Shown here piece after piece: positions 18,341-28,369 of a DNA stretch of 64,000 bases. This stretch comes from a bacterium (lineage in GTDB: Bacteria > UBA8248), in NCBI GenBank assembly GCA_022825065.1, contig JAJDYR010000037.1:257805-321804 (forward strand), in the 5' to 3' direction. The translations under genes and the position numbers were made by a program. Position 1 is the stretch's first letter. Each line of letters opens with the position of its first letter. The notes under the pieces are model-generated. The model was not told where the DNA came from and did no database searches. It saw nothing but the letters and a program-made list of their open reading frames with translations.

Positions 18341-18706
18341 GTGAAGCATTTGACTAAAAAACAGCTAAGAGATTTAGCAGAAAGATTGAATGCAGTGCGC
18401 CGCGAAATACTTGGGGATGTTGAGAAAAGTAAGATACACACCAAAGAAATCGGTGATGATGGGACTCAAGATATTGCGGACATGGCTGCCGACACCTATT
18501 CTCGTCAGGTTTTAATGGATTTAGGAGAAAGGGAGCGGGAGCGTCTGCGGGAAGTGGAAGCAGCATTCCAGAGGATAGAAGAAGGACTTTATGGTATTTG
18601 TGAGGAGTCGGATGAGCCGATTCCCTATTCCCGCCTGGAAGCGATTCCCTATGCCCGTTATACAGTGGCGGCTCAAAATGCAATTGAAAGGCGCGGCGGG
18701 AGTTAA
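18341..18706 (+). CDS. DksA/TraR-like protein with a degenerate zinc finger
   Basis: A 121-residue protein with the DksA layout: long helical hairpin (residues about 3-80) with the tip motif DIADMA (Asp44, Asp47, Ala49), then a globular end with EEGLYGICEESDEPIPYSRLEAIPYA. The four zinc cysteines expected at 87, 90, 108 and 111 read Cys, Ser, Thr and Ala, so zinc binding should be lost. DksA-type proteins bind the RNA polymerase secondary channel and act with ppGpp. The GTG at 18341 is chosen because GAGG lies 6 nt upstream and the family starts with KHLTKKQL; a TTG at 18329 is possible. Confidence 0.85.
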   Translation: MKHLTKKQLRDLAERLNAVRREILGDVEKSKIHTKEIGDDGTQDIADMAADTYSRQVLMDLGERERERLREVEAAFQRIEEGLYGICEESDEPIPYSRLEAIPYARYTVAAQNAIERRGGS

Positions 18707-18727
18707 ATACCGGGCTGTGAGTTGCGA

Positions 18728-19999
18728 ATGAAAATTCGGACTCTCTTAATCCTTACAGCTCCAGTTGTGGCTGCTGTCTATTTTCTTCACTACAATCGAG
18801 AAATCATAGAACTGCGTCTCACGGATGCCTGGTCTGTGCGAGTACCATTAGCTCTAGTGGTTTTTGGAGCGGCTCTCATTGGTTCGTTTTTTGCCTCTGT
18901 TCTAGGATGGGGGGAGGCTGCTCTTGGTTGGTTTTCACGTCAGAAGATTGCAAAGAAACAAAAACGTTTGCATCGTGCCCAAGAACGATTCGTCAGGGCC
19001 CAAAGCTTTGGAATTCAAGGGAAAAGAAGGCGTGCGCGAAGAGAACTTAGCCGCGCCCTCAAGGATGATCCATACTTTATACCCGCTTTGAGGCTAGCCG
19101 CAGATTTAGCTATAGATTCTGGCAATCCCAATGATGCTATTCAATGGAATGAGCGCCTTCGTGCTGTCACGAACAACTCACCTGATTCCATTATCCGTCT
19201 GTCGGAAACTTTAGATCAATCCGGTCAAGCGAAAGAGGCTCTTGAGTTACTTGCGCAAAACATTACAGGGAAAGGTGCGAGCCCTTTGTTGTTGCGAAAA
19301 CTCAGGGATATGTATTTGGAAAATGGCCGCATCAAGGCTGCTGTCAATATTTGTGAGAAACTCTCACAATCGGGCGTGTCCGATATGGATCGGCAGGCGG
19401 ATAACCAAATAGCTGGGCGCGCATATCTATCTGTAGGAGAAGCTAAATTTAATAATTCTGACCCAGAGGCGGCCATTACTTTTTTAGAACAAGCTCGGCG
19501 CCATCTAGCCAAGGAGAAAAAAGTACACCTTTTGTTGGGCGATGCGCAATTGGCAGCAGGTCGTGAACGGCGAGCTTTACGTACTTGGGAAAATGGCTAT
19601 CAGGCTTTGGGTGGTTTGGAGTTTTTACAAAGGTTAGCGTTAGCTGTCGGTCCTCTGGAGTCACAAAGCGCGATTAAAAAAGCCGCTGCAAATGTCCAAT
19701 CTGCGGGAAAGCGCAGGGAGAAAGATATCCACCATCATGTGCTACACGCAGCGTTGATGCTCGAAGCAGGTCAAATCGAGAAAGTCGATAAAAGCTTGGA
19801 GCAGGTATCCGCCATGACCGTGTCAGCAGATGGTCAGGATTCTTGGGTACGTTTGGCACTGCATTTAATCGAGGCACGGTGTTTACAGGAAAAAGGAGAA
19901 AGGTTGGCCGCAGAGAATGAATTCAAGAAAACAGCGCAGGAGGCATCAAGGCTCCTAATGGGCAAATCAATTTCTGGCACAGAATTGAAACCATATTGA
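18728..19999 (+). CDS. Membrane-anchored TPR protein, LapAB-like
   Basis: A 423-residue protein with two N-terminal membrane spans (about 5-22 and 41-62), then a basic linker (RQKIAKKQKRLHRAQERF) and tetratricopeptide-type helices to the end. The two-helix front resembles LapA (DUF1049) and the body resembles LapB/YciM-type TPR scaffolds, as if the two were fused. LapAB controls LpxC turnover in lipopolysaccharide synthesis in E. coli; that role here is only a guess. There are no C-terminal rubredoxin-type cysteine pairs as in LapB. Start at ATG 18728. Confidence 0.65.
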   Translation: MKIRTLLILTAPVVAAVYFLHYNREIIELRLTDAWSVRVPLALVVFGAALIGSFFASVLGWGEAALGWFSRQKIAKKQKRLHRAQERFVRAQSFGIQGKRRRARRELSRALKDDPYFIPALRLAADLAIDSGNPNDAIQWNERLRAVTNNSPDSIIRLSETLDQSGQAKEALELLAQNITGKGASPLLLRKLRDMYLENGRIKAAVNICEKLSQSGVSDMDRQADNQIAGRAYLSVGEAKFNNSDPEAAITFLEQARRHLAKEKKVHLLLGDAQLAAGRERRALRTWENGYQALGGLEFLQRLALAVGPLESQSAIKKAAANVQSAGKRREKDIHHHVLHAALMLEAGQIEKVDKSLEQVSAMTVSADGQDSWVRLALHLIEARCLQEKGERLAAENEFKKTAQEASRLLMGKSISGTELKPY

Positions 20000-20203
20000 T
20001 GCCTTTTGTTGGGTAAAAATGTGTTTACACGAGCCAAATAGATTGGTGTCGTTTGCAATGGGTGCAATTTAGGTTCTCTTGCCACGTGATTTCAAAGACT
20101 TTGGGAGCATAGGAGTGAATAGTGATTGCTTGACTTATGGTTTGCTACAGCCTAGGTTTTGAGTGGTTGTATCCCTCCAACACACATCGCCCGGAGATTC
20201 CCG

Positions 20204-20662
20204 ATGAAGCGTATCGCTCTTGCCGCTGATCATGGAGGGTATGCACTCAAGGAAGCAGTCAAACAAATGCTTGATGATAGAGCGATTCCATATCTTGATT
20301 TCGGGACGAACTCGGATGAATCTTGTGATTACCCGGATTATGCCGAACTCGCCGCTCGTTCAGTGAGCGAAGGCAACTCCGAACGGGGAATTTTCTGTTG
20401 TGGGTCGGCCGCGGGAATGGTCATTGTGGCGAATAAATTTCCGGGTGTTCGCGCCGTAGCCTGCCACAATGAGTGGGCCGCGCGAATGAGCCGCTTGCAC
20501 AATGATGCCAATGTCTTGGCTCTAGGTGGTCGGGTGGTGAGCCTAGAGGAGGCAGAAAGAATTGTAGCCATTTGGTTGGAAACAGAATTTGAAGGCGGGC
20601 GTCATTCCCGCCGGTTGGATAAGATTTCTGATATTGAGGATGCGTTCCAACCGACGTCTTAA
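20204..20662 (+). CDS. rpiB: Ribose-5-phosphate isomerase B
   Basis: A 152-residue RpiB/LacAB-family isomerase of the pentose phosphate pathway. MKRIALAADHGGYALKE opens the fold. The catalytic cysteine lies in FCCGSAAGM (the family usually reads CGTGIG or CGSGIG), and the ring-opening histidine lies in SRLHNDANVLALGGRV. The start at 20204 is set by homology; an upstream in-frame start adds 15 unrelated residues. It precedes nrdR by 27 bp; the glyA gene that often sits between them is absent. Confidence 0.93.
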   Translation: MKRIALAADHGGYALKEAVKQMLDDRAIPYLDFGTNSDESCDYPDYAELAARSVSEGNSERGIFCCGSAAGMVIVANKFPGVRAVACHNEWAARMSRLHNDANVLALGGRVVSLEEAERIVAIWLETEFEGGRHSRRLDKISDIEDAFQPTS

Positions 20663-20689
20663 TGATTCTACTGCACGGGCCGGATTCTT

Positions 20690-21154
20690 ATGAAATGTCC
20701 GATATGTAGTCACTCTGAGAGTAAAGTGGTCGACAGCCGGACGACCAAGGAAGGCAACTCAATTCGCAGAAGACGTGAGTGCGAGAAATGCGCTCACCGT
20801 TTTACGACTTATGAGAGGGCGGAAGTCTCCTGGCCACTTATAATTAAGAAAGATGGCACACGTGTAGATTATCTTCGCGACAAAATAAGCATAGGGATCA
20901 AGAAGGCGCTGGAGAAAAGGCCTGTTTCTGCCGAGGATCAAGAAGCGATTGTCGACCGAATAGAACGCTATATACTTGATAGTGGCGAGAAAGAGATATC
21001 CACAGAGGCTATTGGGGAAAAGCTCATGGGAGAGTTGAGGGATGTAGATGAGGTAGCCTATGTGCGTTTTGCATCAGTCTATCGTTCGTTCAAGACCCTC
21101 AAAGATTTCGAAGCCGAGTTGGAAAAATTAGAAGAACGCACCAATATGGAATAA
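20690..21154 (+). CDS. nrdR: Transcriptional repressor NrdR
   Basis: A 154-residue NrdR. The N-terminal zinc ribbon has cysteines in MKCPICSH and [13 protein letters not shown]. The ATP-cone follows ([32 protein letters not shown]). NrdR represses ribonucleotide reductase genes by binding NrdR boxes when loaded with dATP. No ribonucleotide reductase gene lies in the window. Confidence 0.97.
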   Translation: MKCPICSHSESKVVDSRTTKEGNSIRRRRECEKCAHRFTTYERAEVSWPLIIKKDGTRVDYLRDKISIGIKKALEKRPVSAEDQEAIVDRIERYILDSGEKEISTEAIGEKLMGELRDVDEVAYVRFASVYRSFKTLKDFEAELEKLEERTNME

Positions 21155-21257
21155 AGAGTGATTCTTATCGTTAAACTATTTTGGCCCAATTTACTGTAAT
21201 CCTACCGGATAGATCACCAATCATACTCCATTTAATGGGTTCTAAATTGAAGTAGCT

Positions 21258-22472
21258 TTATTCGCTGATGGTTTCACCCACAGGGTCAGCACCGCGGTGG
21301 GAAGCTCCGGATGCCATGAAATTTTTGATTTCTTTATCTTGGAACCCATATTCTTTTAATATTTCAACAGAATGCTCCCCCAATCGGGGTGGAGGGAAAG
21401 AGTCCCGTATAGGCAAATCCGAAAATTTTGGCGCTGGCCGCGTGCCGGGATAAGTCCCTTTGACGGGATGTTGGTATTCTCTCACGAACCCACCCGATTG
21501 AACCTGTGCGTGTCCGAAACTTTCGAGCATGTTAAGCGCCGGGCTCACACACACATCCGCACCATCAAAAAAAGTGATCCACTCATTGAGAGTTTTTGTT
21601 CGGAAAGTATTATTGAGTGCTTGAATCACCTCTATGCGGCGCTCACCGCTAGCGCTATAGTCATCGTAAAAATCATCATGCCCGATCAATTTGCATAAAT
21701 TTATCCAAAATTTCGGCTCCGAGCATGCGACAGAAAGCATCCGGCCGTCTTTGGTAGGATAGAGGCGGTAACATGGTCTTCGGCCATTGTGTCGCATTTC
21801 TTCACGTCCTGGGCATTGTCCTGACGAGAGATATGTTTGGCCGTGGATGGATAAAAAACTCATCACAGCATCGAGCATGGACATGTCGATAAATTGTCCA
21901 ACGCCTGTTCGGTCGGCAAGACGTAAAGCCGCGAGTATTGCGAAAGCCGCCCACATTCCGGCCCCCACATCCCCGATGAGCACCCCGGGCACGTACGGTG
22001 GGCCTCCTGCGGCTCCAGTAAGTTCTACGACGCCACCTAGAGCCTGGAAGTTCAAATCATGTCCCGGAATTCGAGCCAGAGGACCATCTTGTCCATATCC
22101 GGTGATAGAGCAATGGACAAGGGCTGGGTTCCCTTTTTTGAGTCTTTGATAGCCAATGCCCAGGCGCTCCATCACCCCCGGTCTGAAGCTATCGACGAGT
22201 ACGTCTGTATCTTTCACCAGCCTGAGGAATGTGGATATACCGCTTTCATTCTTAAGATCTAATGCTAAGGAGCGTTTATTGCGGTTATAGCAGAGGTGAA
22301 GTGGGGATACGCCATGTTCATCAAAAGGGGATGCGAGGCGGATATAGTCGCCGCGCAGCGGTTCTTCTATTTTAATGACATCCGCTCCCATATCGGCGAG
22401 CATCAAAGTGCATTGCCCGCCGGGAAGCAGGCGGCTCAAGTCTAATACACGCACACCAGTCATTGGCATCAC
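21258..22472 (-). CDS. CaiB/BaiF family (class III) CoA transferase
   Basis: A 404-residue family III CoA transferase. It opens GVRVLDLSRLLPGGQCTLMLADMGADVIKIE, with the RPGVMERLGIGY segment after it. The catalytic aspartate is in LIGDVGAGMWAAFAI. Family members move CoA between carboxylic acids (formyl-CoA, carnitine, alpha-methylacyl-CoA racemase-like). The protein is somewhat longer than the racemase-like members. Its substrate cannot be deduced; it is divergent from eno and convergent with nrdR. Confidence 0.9.
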   Translation of the reverse strand: MMPMTGVRVLDLSRLLPGGQCTLMLADMGADVIKIEEPLRGDYIRLASPFDEHGVSPLHLCYNRNKRSLALDLKNESGISTFLRLVKDTDVLVDSFRPGVMERLGIGYQRLKKGNPALVHCSITGYGQDGPLARIPGHDLNFQALGGVVELTGAAGGPPYVPGVLIGDVGAGMWAAFAILAALRLADRTGVGQFIDMSMLDAVMSFLSIHGQTYLSSGQCPGREEMRHNGRRPCYRLYPTKDGRMLSVACSEPKFWINLCKLIGHDDFYDDYSASGERRIEVIQALNNTFRTKTLNEWITFFDGADVCVSPALNMLESFGHAQVQSGGFVREYQHPVKGTYPGTRPAPKFSDLPIRDSFPPPRLGEHSVEILKEYGFQDKEIKNFMASGASHRGADPVGETISE

Positions 22473-22638
22473 TTAACATTCCTTCTTGAAATTTGTAGAC
22501 AAGCAGAGTTTCTATTGCGATATCATTCGACGTTTCAAAGATCAATGAAATGAGGGTGTATGAGTTGCTTCTCGACTTTTATCCTTCGTTTAAGATGGGC
22601 TACCCTAGGCGACCTTAAAGGAGCGGGTATGGAAGTAG

Positions 22639-23952
<1,314 letters not shown>

Positions 23953-24053
23953 TAGCGTACCGTATGTCATTCCGACAATATTGATTGTTTTGAAAATGAG
24001 AGAATGTCGCATTTTCGAATCGAGCGCCGTTTCCAAATTGAATCGATGAGGAT

Positions 24054-25409
24054 TTACTTGGATAAATAAATGTGCACGAGGCCGGATTGATCGACGAAAG
24101 CGATGTCGTCTTTCGCGTCTTGATTGAAATCTGCGGTGAGTATGTTGGAACGAACGGGTGAGGGGATAGACCTCGTCCATCTGAAATGCCAGCGATTTCC
24201 GAAGAGCGCTAGTCCGCTCAAATGCTGCCGGCCGACTTCTTGCATCACAACTTCCGAAACTCCTCGACGTCTTAGCAAAGTGAATTCCCAAAGGTTACGT
24301 GAACCAACCGAATGCGTGGTGAAACCAGCCATGCGAGCTCGTTCGCGGAGTCGTTTTCCACTAAGCCGCAGTGCCAGCAAGAAGCCTGCCAAATGTGGCT
24401 TTTCGACGGCCAGAACTTTCGGAGCACTGCCGTCGATATTGAATGCGCCCAATAGATGCGACCAGCGATTTCCCTGTCCGATAGCCTCACCTCGGGCTTT
24501 TAGCGTAAGTTTGTTATTCCTCATGCCTAAAACCAGATGAGTCGCTCCACGGTCGTAGTCACTTTTAGTGACTAGAATTTCCTGTTTCCCGTCTTTGTCC
24601 AAGTCCGAGACTAGGGTCCCAATGGCTTCGAAAACACCATTCTTGCCTGCGGTGTATTTGGCCATGAGTTGGAGAGATTTTTGGTTGAAGCGGTATGCGT
24701 GGATTTCTGTTGGCTCGATGTCATCGCCGAGTACGGCGTGTCTATAAAGTCTGGATGGTACAGCGGGCACGATCAGTTCTTTTCTTCCATCTCCGTCCAG
24801 ATCCGCTGTTGTTAAGACAGCGTCTGGCAATGCTCTTGCCGTTTTCGCTTTAATGAGTTGAGTTTGGAGCCATTTGCCCTCTTTTTTTTGGAATAAAAGC
24901 AAGGACCCATCGAAGCCGACCATTGCCACATTATCTCTATCCAATACGACGGGTTTCGATAGGGTTGAAGGGCGGATGCTTGGCCAGACGAACAACCAAC
25001 GCCGTTCGATAGTGTCGACATTGATGAACATTCCACTTTTTCCTGCGCCGACAAAGCTCCCGTCGGACAATTGCGTGGGTGGGACATTTGCAGCCAAGTC
25101 GGAGGGAGTGGGGTGGTCTTGCACATGCACACGAAACAGTCCGCCTGATTTCTTGAAGGTGATGGGATGAAAATCGCCATCCATTGTAAAGGCCAGAAGG
25201 ATAGTTTTTGTCTTTGAAGAACCTTTTTCGGCAGGTGCGGTCAACAACCACTTCGTTCTGCTTGATACTAAGGCGGTGAGTGTTTGGTGAGTAACGAGAG
25301 TTTCTGAGCCTTCGGCTATATTTTCATGTGGATAGAAGGTAAAGACGCAGACTAGAGCTATAAGAACAGATAACTTCTTTCTTGAAAATCTCATCATCGC
25401 ATCGTGCAT
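24054..25409 (-). CDS. Secreted FG-GAP/VCBS-like repeat protein
   Basis: A 451-residue protein with a signal sequence (hydrophobic residues about 13-24). The body holds calcium-type loops of the FG-GAP/VCBS family: TADLDGDGRKELIVPA, LVSDLDKDGKQEILVTKS and, at the end, ILTADFNQDAKDDIAFVDQSG. Such repeats form beta-propellers at the cell surface or in the periplasm. Its role is unknown. It begins 5 bp after the stop of the upstream SDR gene on the same strand, so the two form one transcript. Start could be the first or one of two nearby ATGs (MHDAMM). Confidence 0.7.
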   Translation of the reverse strand: MHDAMMRFSRKKLSVLIALVCVFTFYPHENIAEGSETLVTHQTLTALVSSRTKWLLTAPAEKGSSKTKTILLAFTMDGDFHPITFKKSGGLFRVHVQDHPTPSDLAANVPPTQLSDGSFVGAGKSGMFINVDTIERRWLFVWPSIRPSTLSKPVVLDRDNVAMVGFDGSLLLFQKKEGKWLQTQLIKAKTARALPDAVLTTADLDGDGRKELIVPAVPSRLYRHAVLGDDIEPTEIHAYRFNQKSLQLMAKYTAGKNGVFEAIGTLVSDLDKDGKQEILVTKSDYDRGATHLVLGMRNNKLTLKARGEAIGQGNRWSHLLGAFNIDGSAPKVLAVEKPHLAGFLLALRLSGKRLRERARMAGFTTHSVGSRNLWEFTLLRRRGVSEVVMQEVGRQHLSGLALFGNRWHFRWTRSIPSPVRSNILTADFNQDAKDDIAFVDQSGLVHIYLSK

Positions 25410-25414
25410 GGTTT

Positions 25415-26179
25415 CTACCCTGCAGTGACGCCGCCATCTGAAAGCACTATCGAGCCATTCATGAATGCATTTTCAGGAGAGACCATAAACAGAGCAGTGG
25501 CCGCCATATTTTCGACCGTACCGAGTTGATGGAGTGGTATGCCCTCCAGCCTGGACTGGAAATATTCGGGTTTTGCATCGAGCCTCGCTTTTACGCGAGG
25601 GCTTGCAACCAGGCCCGGTGCCAGGCAGTTCACGCGAACCCCCAGAGGTCCTAATTCCAGGGCCAGACATTTCGTAAGATGGTGAAGCACGGATTTGGTC
25701 ACCGAATAGAGACTCGTATCGGCTCTGCCTCGATGGCCAGCAGATGAGCCGATCATCAAAATTGTGCCGCTTTTTTGAGGAATCATCACCTTTGCCGCTT
25801 CACGGGAAGCGATGTAGGCGGCTTTGGCATTGACTTCGAACAAGAGGTCGACTTCATCATCTGTGATTTCGACAATGGGTTTGAAGGCTCGAGTGCCCGC
25901 GCAAACGACTAAAATATCAAGTCCACCTAGAAAGTCGACGCCATCACGAATCAGTTGAACGGTACGCCGCGCTTTGGATAAATCATAACATTTTCCACCG
26001 GCGTTTACGCCAAGGTTTTTACACGCGTTGATGGTGCTTCGCAGTCCTTGTGGATCGCTACCTCCCGTTCCCCATACGTGAGCCCCTGCTTGGGCGTATT
26101 CGTGGGCGATAGCGGCTCCGATACCGGTTGATGCTCCTGTGATGATGACACGCTTATCCGCCAGTAGTTTTGTAGACAT
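25415..26179 (-). CDS. Short-chain dehydrogenase/reductase (SDR)
   Basis: A 254-residue classical SDR. The NAD(P) motif is TGASTGIG, NAG is replaced by VCAGT, and the catalytic triad is Ser in IGSSAGHRG with YSVTKS (Tyr and Lys). The C-terminal SDGGVTAG is typical of 3-oxoacyl-ACP reductase-like and glucose dehydrogenase-like enzymes. Substrate unknown. It is first of a two-gene unit with the FG-GAP protein and is divergent from the RidA-like gene. Confidence 0.92.
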   Translation of the reverse strand: MSTKLLADKRVIITGASTGIGAAIAHEYAQAGAHVWGTGGSDPQGLRSTINACKNLGVNAGGKCYDLSKARRTVQLIRDGVDFLGGLDILVVCAGTRAFKPIVEITDDEVDLLFEVNAKAAYIASREAAKVMIPQKSGTILMIGSSAGHRGRADTSLYSVTKSVLHHLTKCLALELGPLGVRVNCLAPGLVASPRVKARLDAKPEYFQSRLEGIPLHQLGTVENMAATALFMVSPENAFMNGSIVLSDGGVTAG

Positions 26180-26500
26180 GGAGTATCCTCTTACGATGAA
26201 TAGGAAAAGTACGGGTGATGATTATCGAATAGATTGCAATGATGGTAAATACATTCGAAGGTTTGTGGTTTTTGATCATGGCATGGAAAAACCTGCGTTT
26301 TAGAGTTTGGAGTTCGAGAGGGTTGTACGAGCGTCATACTATCTGCTGGCGATTTCATGTGAAACTGAAAGCGCGATAATGTTCATTAGAGATTACTTTG
26401 GTCTAATCACTCATTAGAAATGTTCAAAAGGGAAGAGGGTTTTCAAGGTCGAATGAAGATATTTGGAACTTTGGTTGTTTAATATATGAAAGGGAAGGAA
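26180..26500. other. AT-rich divergent intergenic region
   Basis: No gene is seen. It must hold the divergent promoters of the SDR and RidA-like genes. GATTTCATGTGAAACT at 26351-26366 matches 12 of 16 positions of the parS consensus and may be chance. Confidence 0.5.
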
Positions 26501-26929
26501 ATGGGCAAAAAAGTAGAGCATCGCCATTGGCCGGATGCCCCTGAATTATGGATGCCATATGCGCCGGCTATCAAAGTCACCGGGGGTAGCCTCGTATTTC
26601 TGGCTGGGGTAACCGCTGCACCCGTCTATCATTATCATCCGCATAGACCGGAAGAATTTGATGCCATACCCCGAGATATGGAGGGGCAGACTCGAGCGGC
26701 GTTGGAGAACTTGAAAAAAAGCCTTGAGGCGGTGGACGCCGATTTTGGCGATGTCGTTTCCGCCAACCGATTTGTTACTGACTTGGCGGATCAAGATTCT
26801 CTGAATAAAGTATGGGCTGAGTATTTCGGAGACAACAAGCCAACTACAACCACTGTTCAGGTGGTTCAACTGGCTACAGATCCACGTTGTCTCATCGAGG
26901 TAAATGCCTTGGCCGTTGTCGATTTATAA
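26501..26929 (+). CDS. RidA/YjgF-family protein lacking the usual arginine
   Basis: A 142-residue Rid-family protein. The fold markers FLAGVTAAP, DMEGQTRAALENLKKSLEAVDADFGDVV and the ending LIEVNALAVVDL are present. In RidA itself an arginine in the segment before the VEIE-like end holds the imine substrate; here that segment reads PTTTTVQVVQLATDPRC and has no arginine at the matching place. This points to another Rid subfamily, not the housekeeping enamine deaminase. The ATG at 26501 is chosen because GGGAAGGAA precedes it; the ATG at 26486 has no ribosome-binding site. Confidence 0.82.
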   Translation: MGKKVEHRHWPDAPELWMPYAPAIKVTGGSLVFLAGVTAAPVYHYHPHRPEEFDAIPRDMEGQTRAALENLKKSLEAVDADFGDVVSANRFVTDLADQDSLNKVWAEYFGDNKPTTTTVQVVQLATDPRCLIEVNALAVVDL

Positions 26930-27078
26930 CGATAGCTTAGAATCCAAAACTTATGCTTGCACAAAAGCTTGGATTACAGCCAGAGATACGAAGCTCTTGT
27001 CAGAGCGGGGCGCCCTTTGCTAGCATTTGTTCATACATGAATACGCGCCTTTGGTTCCCCACCGAGAATTAGGTGTCC

Positions 27079-28260
27079 ATGATACGTCGCTTAAGAAATC
27101 CGGAATCTCGAATCAAAGTTTTGGAAGGGCGTTTACAACAATACCCATCCTCGGCTGTTTTTTTCCCTCTGGCCTCACTTTTATGGGAGAAAGGCTTGGT
27201 AGATCAGGCCGAAAATCTCCTGAAAAGTGGCCTTGCAACCTATCCCAACTACGCAGCTGCGGGTGTTTTGCTTGGAGAAATACTCATTACGAAAGAAGAA
27301 CATGAACAAGCAGTCCGCTATATCACGAAAGCTCTGGAAATCGTTCCCTGGAATATTTCTGGTAGGCGTCTTCTGGCTGAATGCTATCGAAAAGAGGGCG
27401 ATGAGGAAGCCATGCAAGTCGCGTTAAGAGTAGCCAAGATGCTTGAGGGCGATGAAGTAGCGATCCAAAGCGCGATAATCGATTCCAATGTGGATAGCGC
27501 TCCAGTTGTTGTTCCGGAAGGCGAATTGGACGAAGTGGCAACGCCTGCTCTCGCTGAGCTTTATATGGCTCAGGGCCATCTGGATAAGGCGCGGGACGTT
27601 TATGAGCGTCTTTTGGAGTCTGAGCCCGCTAAAGTCGAATGGAATGAGAGATTGGCTGCTATCAAAGAGCAAATATCGCAGGGGGAGGATGGGGATGGGC
27701 CCACGGGATACCCCGAGATGGGAGAAAATCTCGATTTGATAGCAGGAGAAATAAAAGATGAGGCCAACGTACCGGGTGAGGCGAAGGCGGATGACGACGC
27801 GTTCGGAAATATGGAAGCAGTTGAAGGGGACGTCGATACGTCAGCCGCCGAATTTCAAGATTTGGGTGATGCTTTGAGCCCTGCCGATAAAATAGCTGAA
27901 AGCGAGAATGAGGGGCGAGAGCCTGGTACCGCCCCAGGAGAAGAGGGTGTTGTTGGGGAAAAAGCCGTCGACTCGATTCTCCGAAAGATAGTTAAACTCT
28001 ACGTCGAAGAGGAAAACGATGCACTAGCGCTGGATATGTGCCGAAAAGCGCAAGCCTTGGGAGAGAACGCCCCTTGGATGTTGGAAAAAATCTCGGTGCT
28101 TGAGCAAAAAGTGGAAGAATCGGCCGCATCACTGTTGCGTTATGAAGAGGAAGAAGATAAAGACCGATCGACTCCGGATCTTCTTCGTGCTGACCAGATA
28201 GTTGTGGAAACTTTGGAAGGTTGGCTCGAAACGTTGCAACGGCGCAAAGCGAACGCATAA
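27079..28260 (+). CDS. TPR protein with an acidic linker
   Basis: A 393-residue cytoplasmic protein. Residues 1-200 form tetratricopeptide-like helices (YPSSAVFFPLASLLWEKGLVDQAENLLKSGL and PALAELYMAQGHLDKARDVYERLL). Then comes a 110-residue acidic, low-complexity linker rich in Glu, Asp, Gly and Ala (about 205-310). It ends in another helical region. It probably scaffolds protein contacts. I do not recognise a specific family. The ATG at 27079 is used; a GTG six bases upstream is possible. It lies 109 bp before tkt. Confidence 0.65.
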   Translation: MIRRLRNPESRIKVLEGRLQQYPSSAVFFPLASLLWEKGLVDQAENLLKSGLATYPNYAAAGVLLGEILITKEEHEQAVRYITKALEIVPWNISGRRLLAECYRKEGDEEAMQVALRVAKMLEGDEVAIQSAIIDSNVDSAPVVVPEGELDEVATPALAELYMAQGHLDKARDVYERLLESEPAKVEWNERLAAIKEQISQGEDGDGPTGYPEMGENLDLIAGEIKDEANVPGEAKADDDAFGNMEAVEGDVDTSAAEFQDLGDALSPADKIAESENEGREPGTAPGEEGVVGEKAVDSILRKIVKLYVEEENDALALDMCRKAQALGENAPWMLEKISVLEQKVEESAASLLRYEEEEDKDRSTPDLLRADQIVVETLEGWLETLQRRKANA

Positions 28261-28369
28261 CCCGTCCGCCTGGTTAATTGGATTGCTTGAAATATCGGGA
28301 TATGGGTTCTGGAAAATGTGTTTGGTCCTGTTTTGTAGTTTGTCGACCTCGTAAGCGGGTGAATTTGGC

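Noticed and set aside
26351-26366. Second parS site
   Set aside because: GATTTCATGTGAAACT matches only 12 of 16 positions and is not a perfect palindrome.
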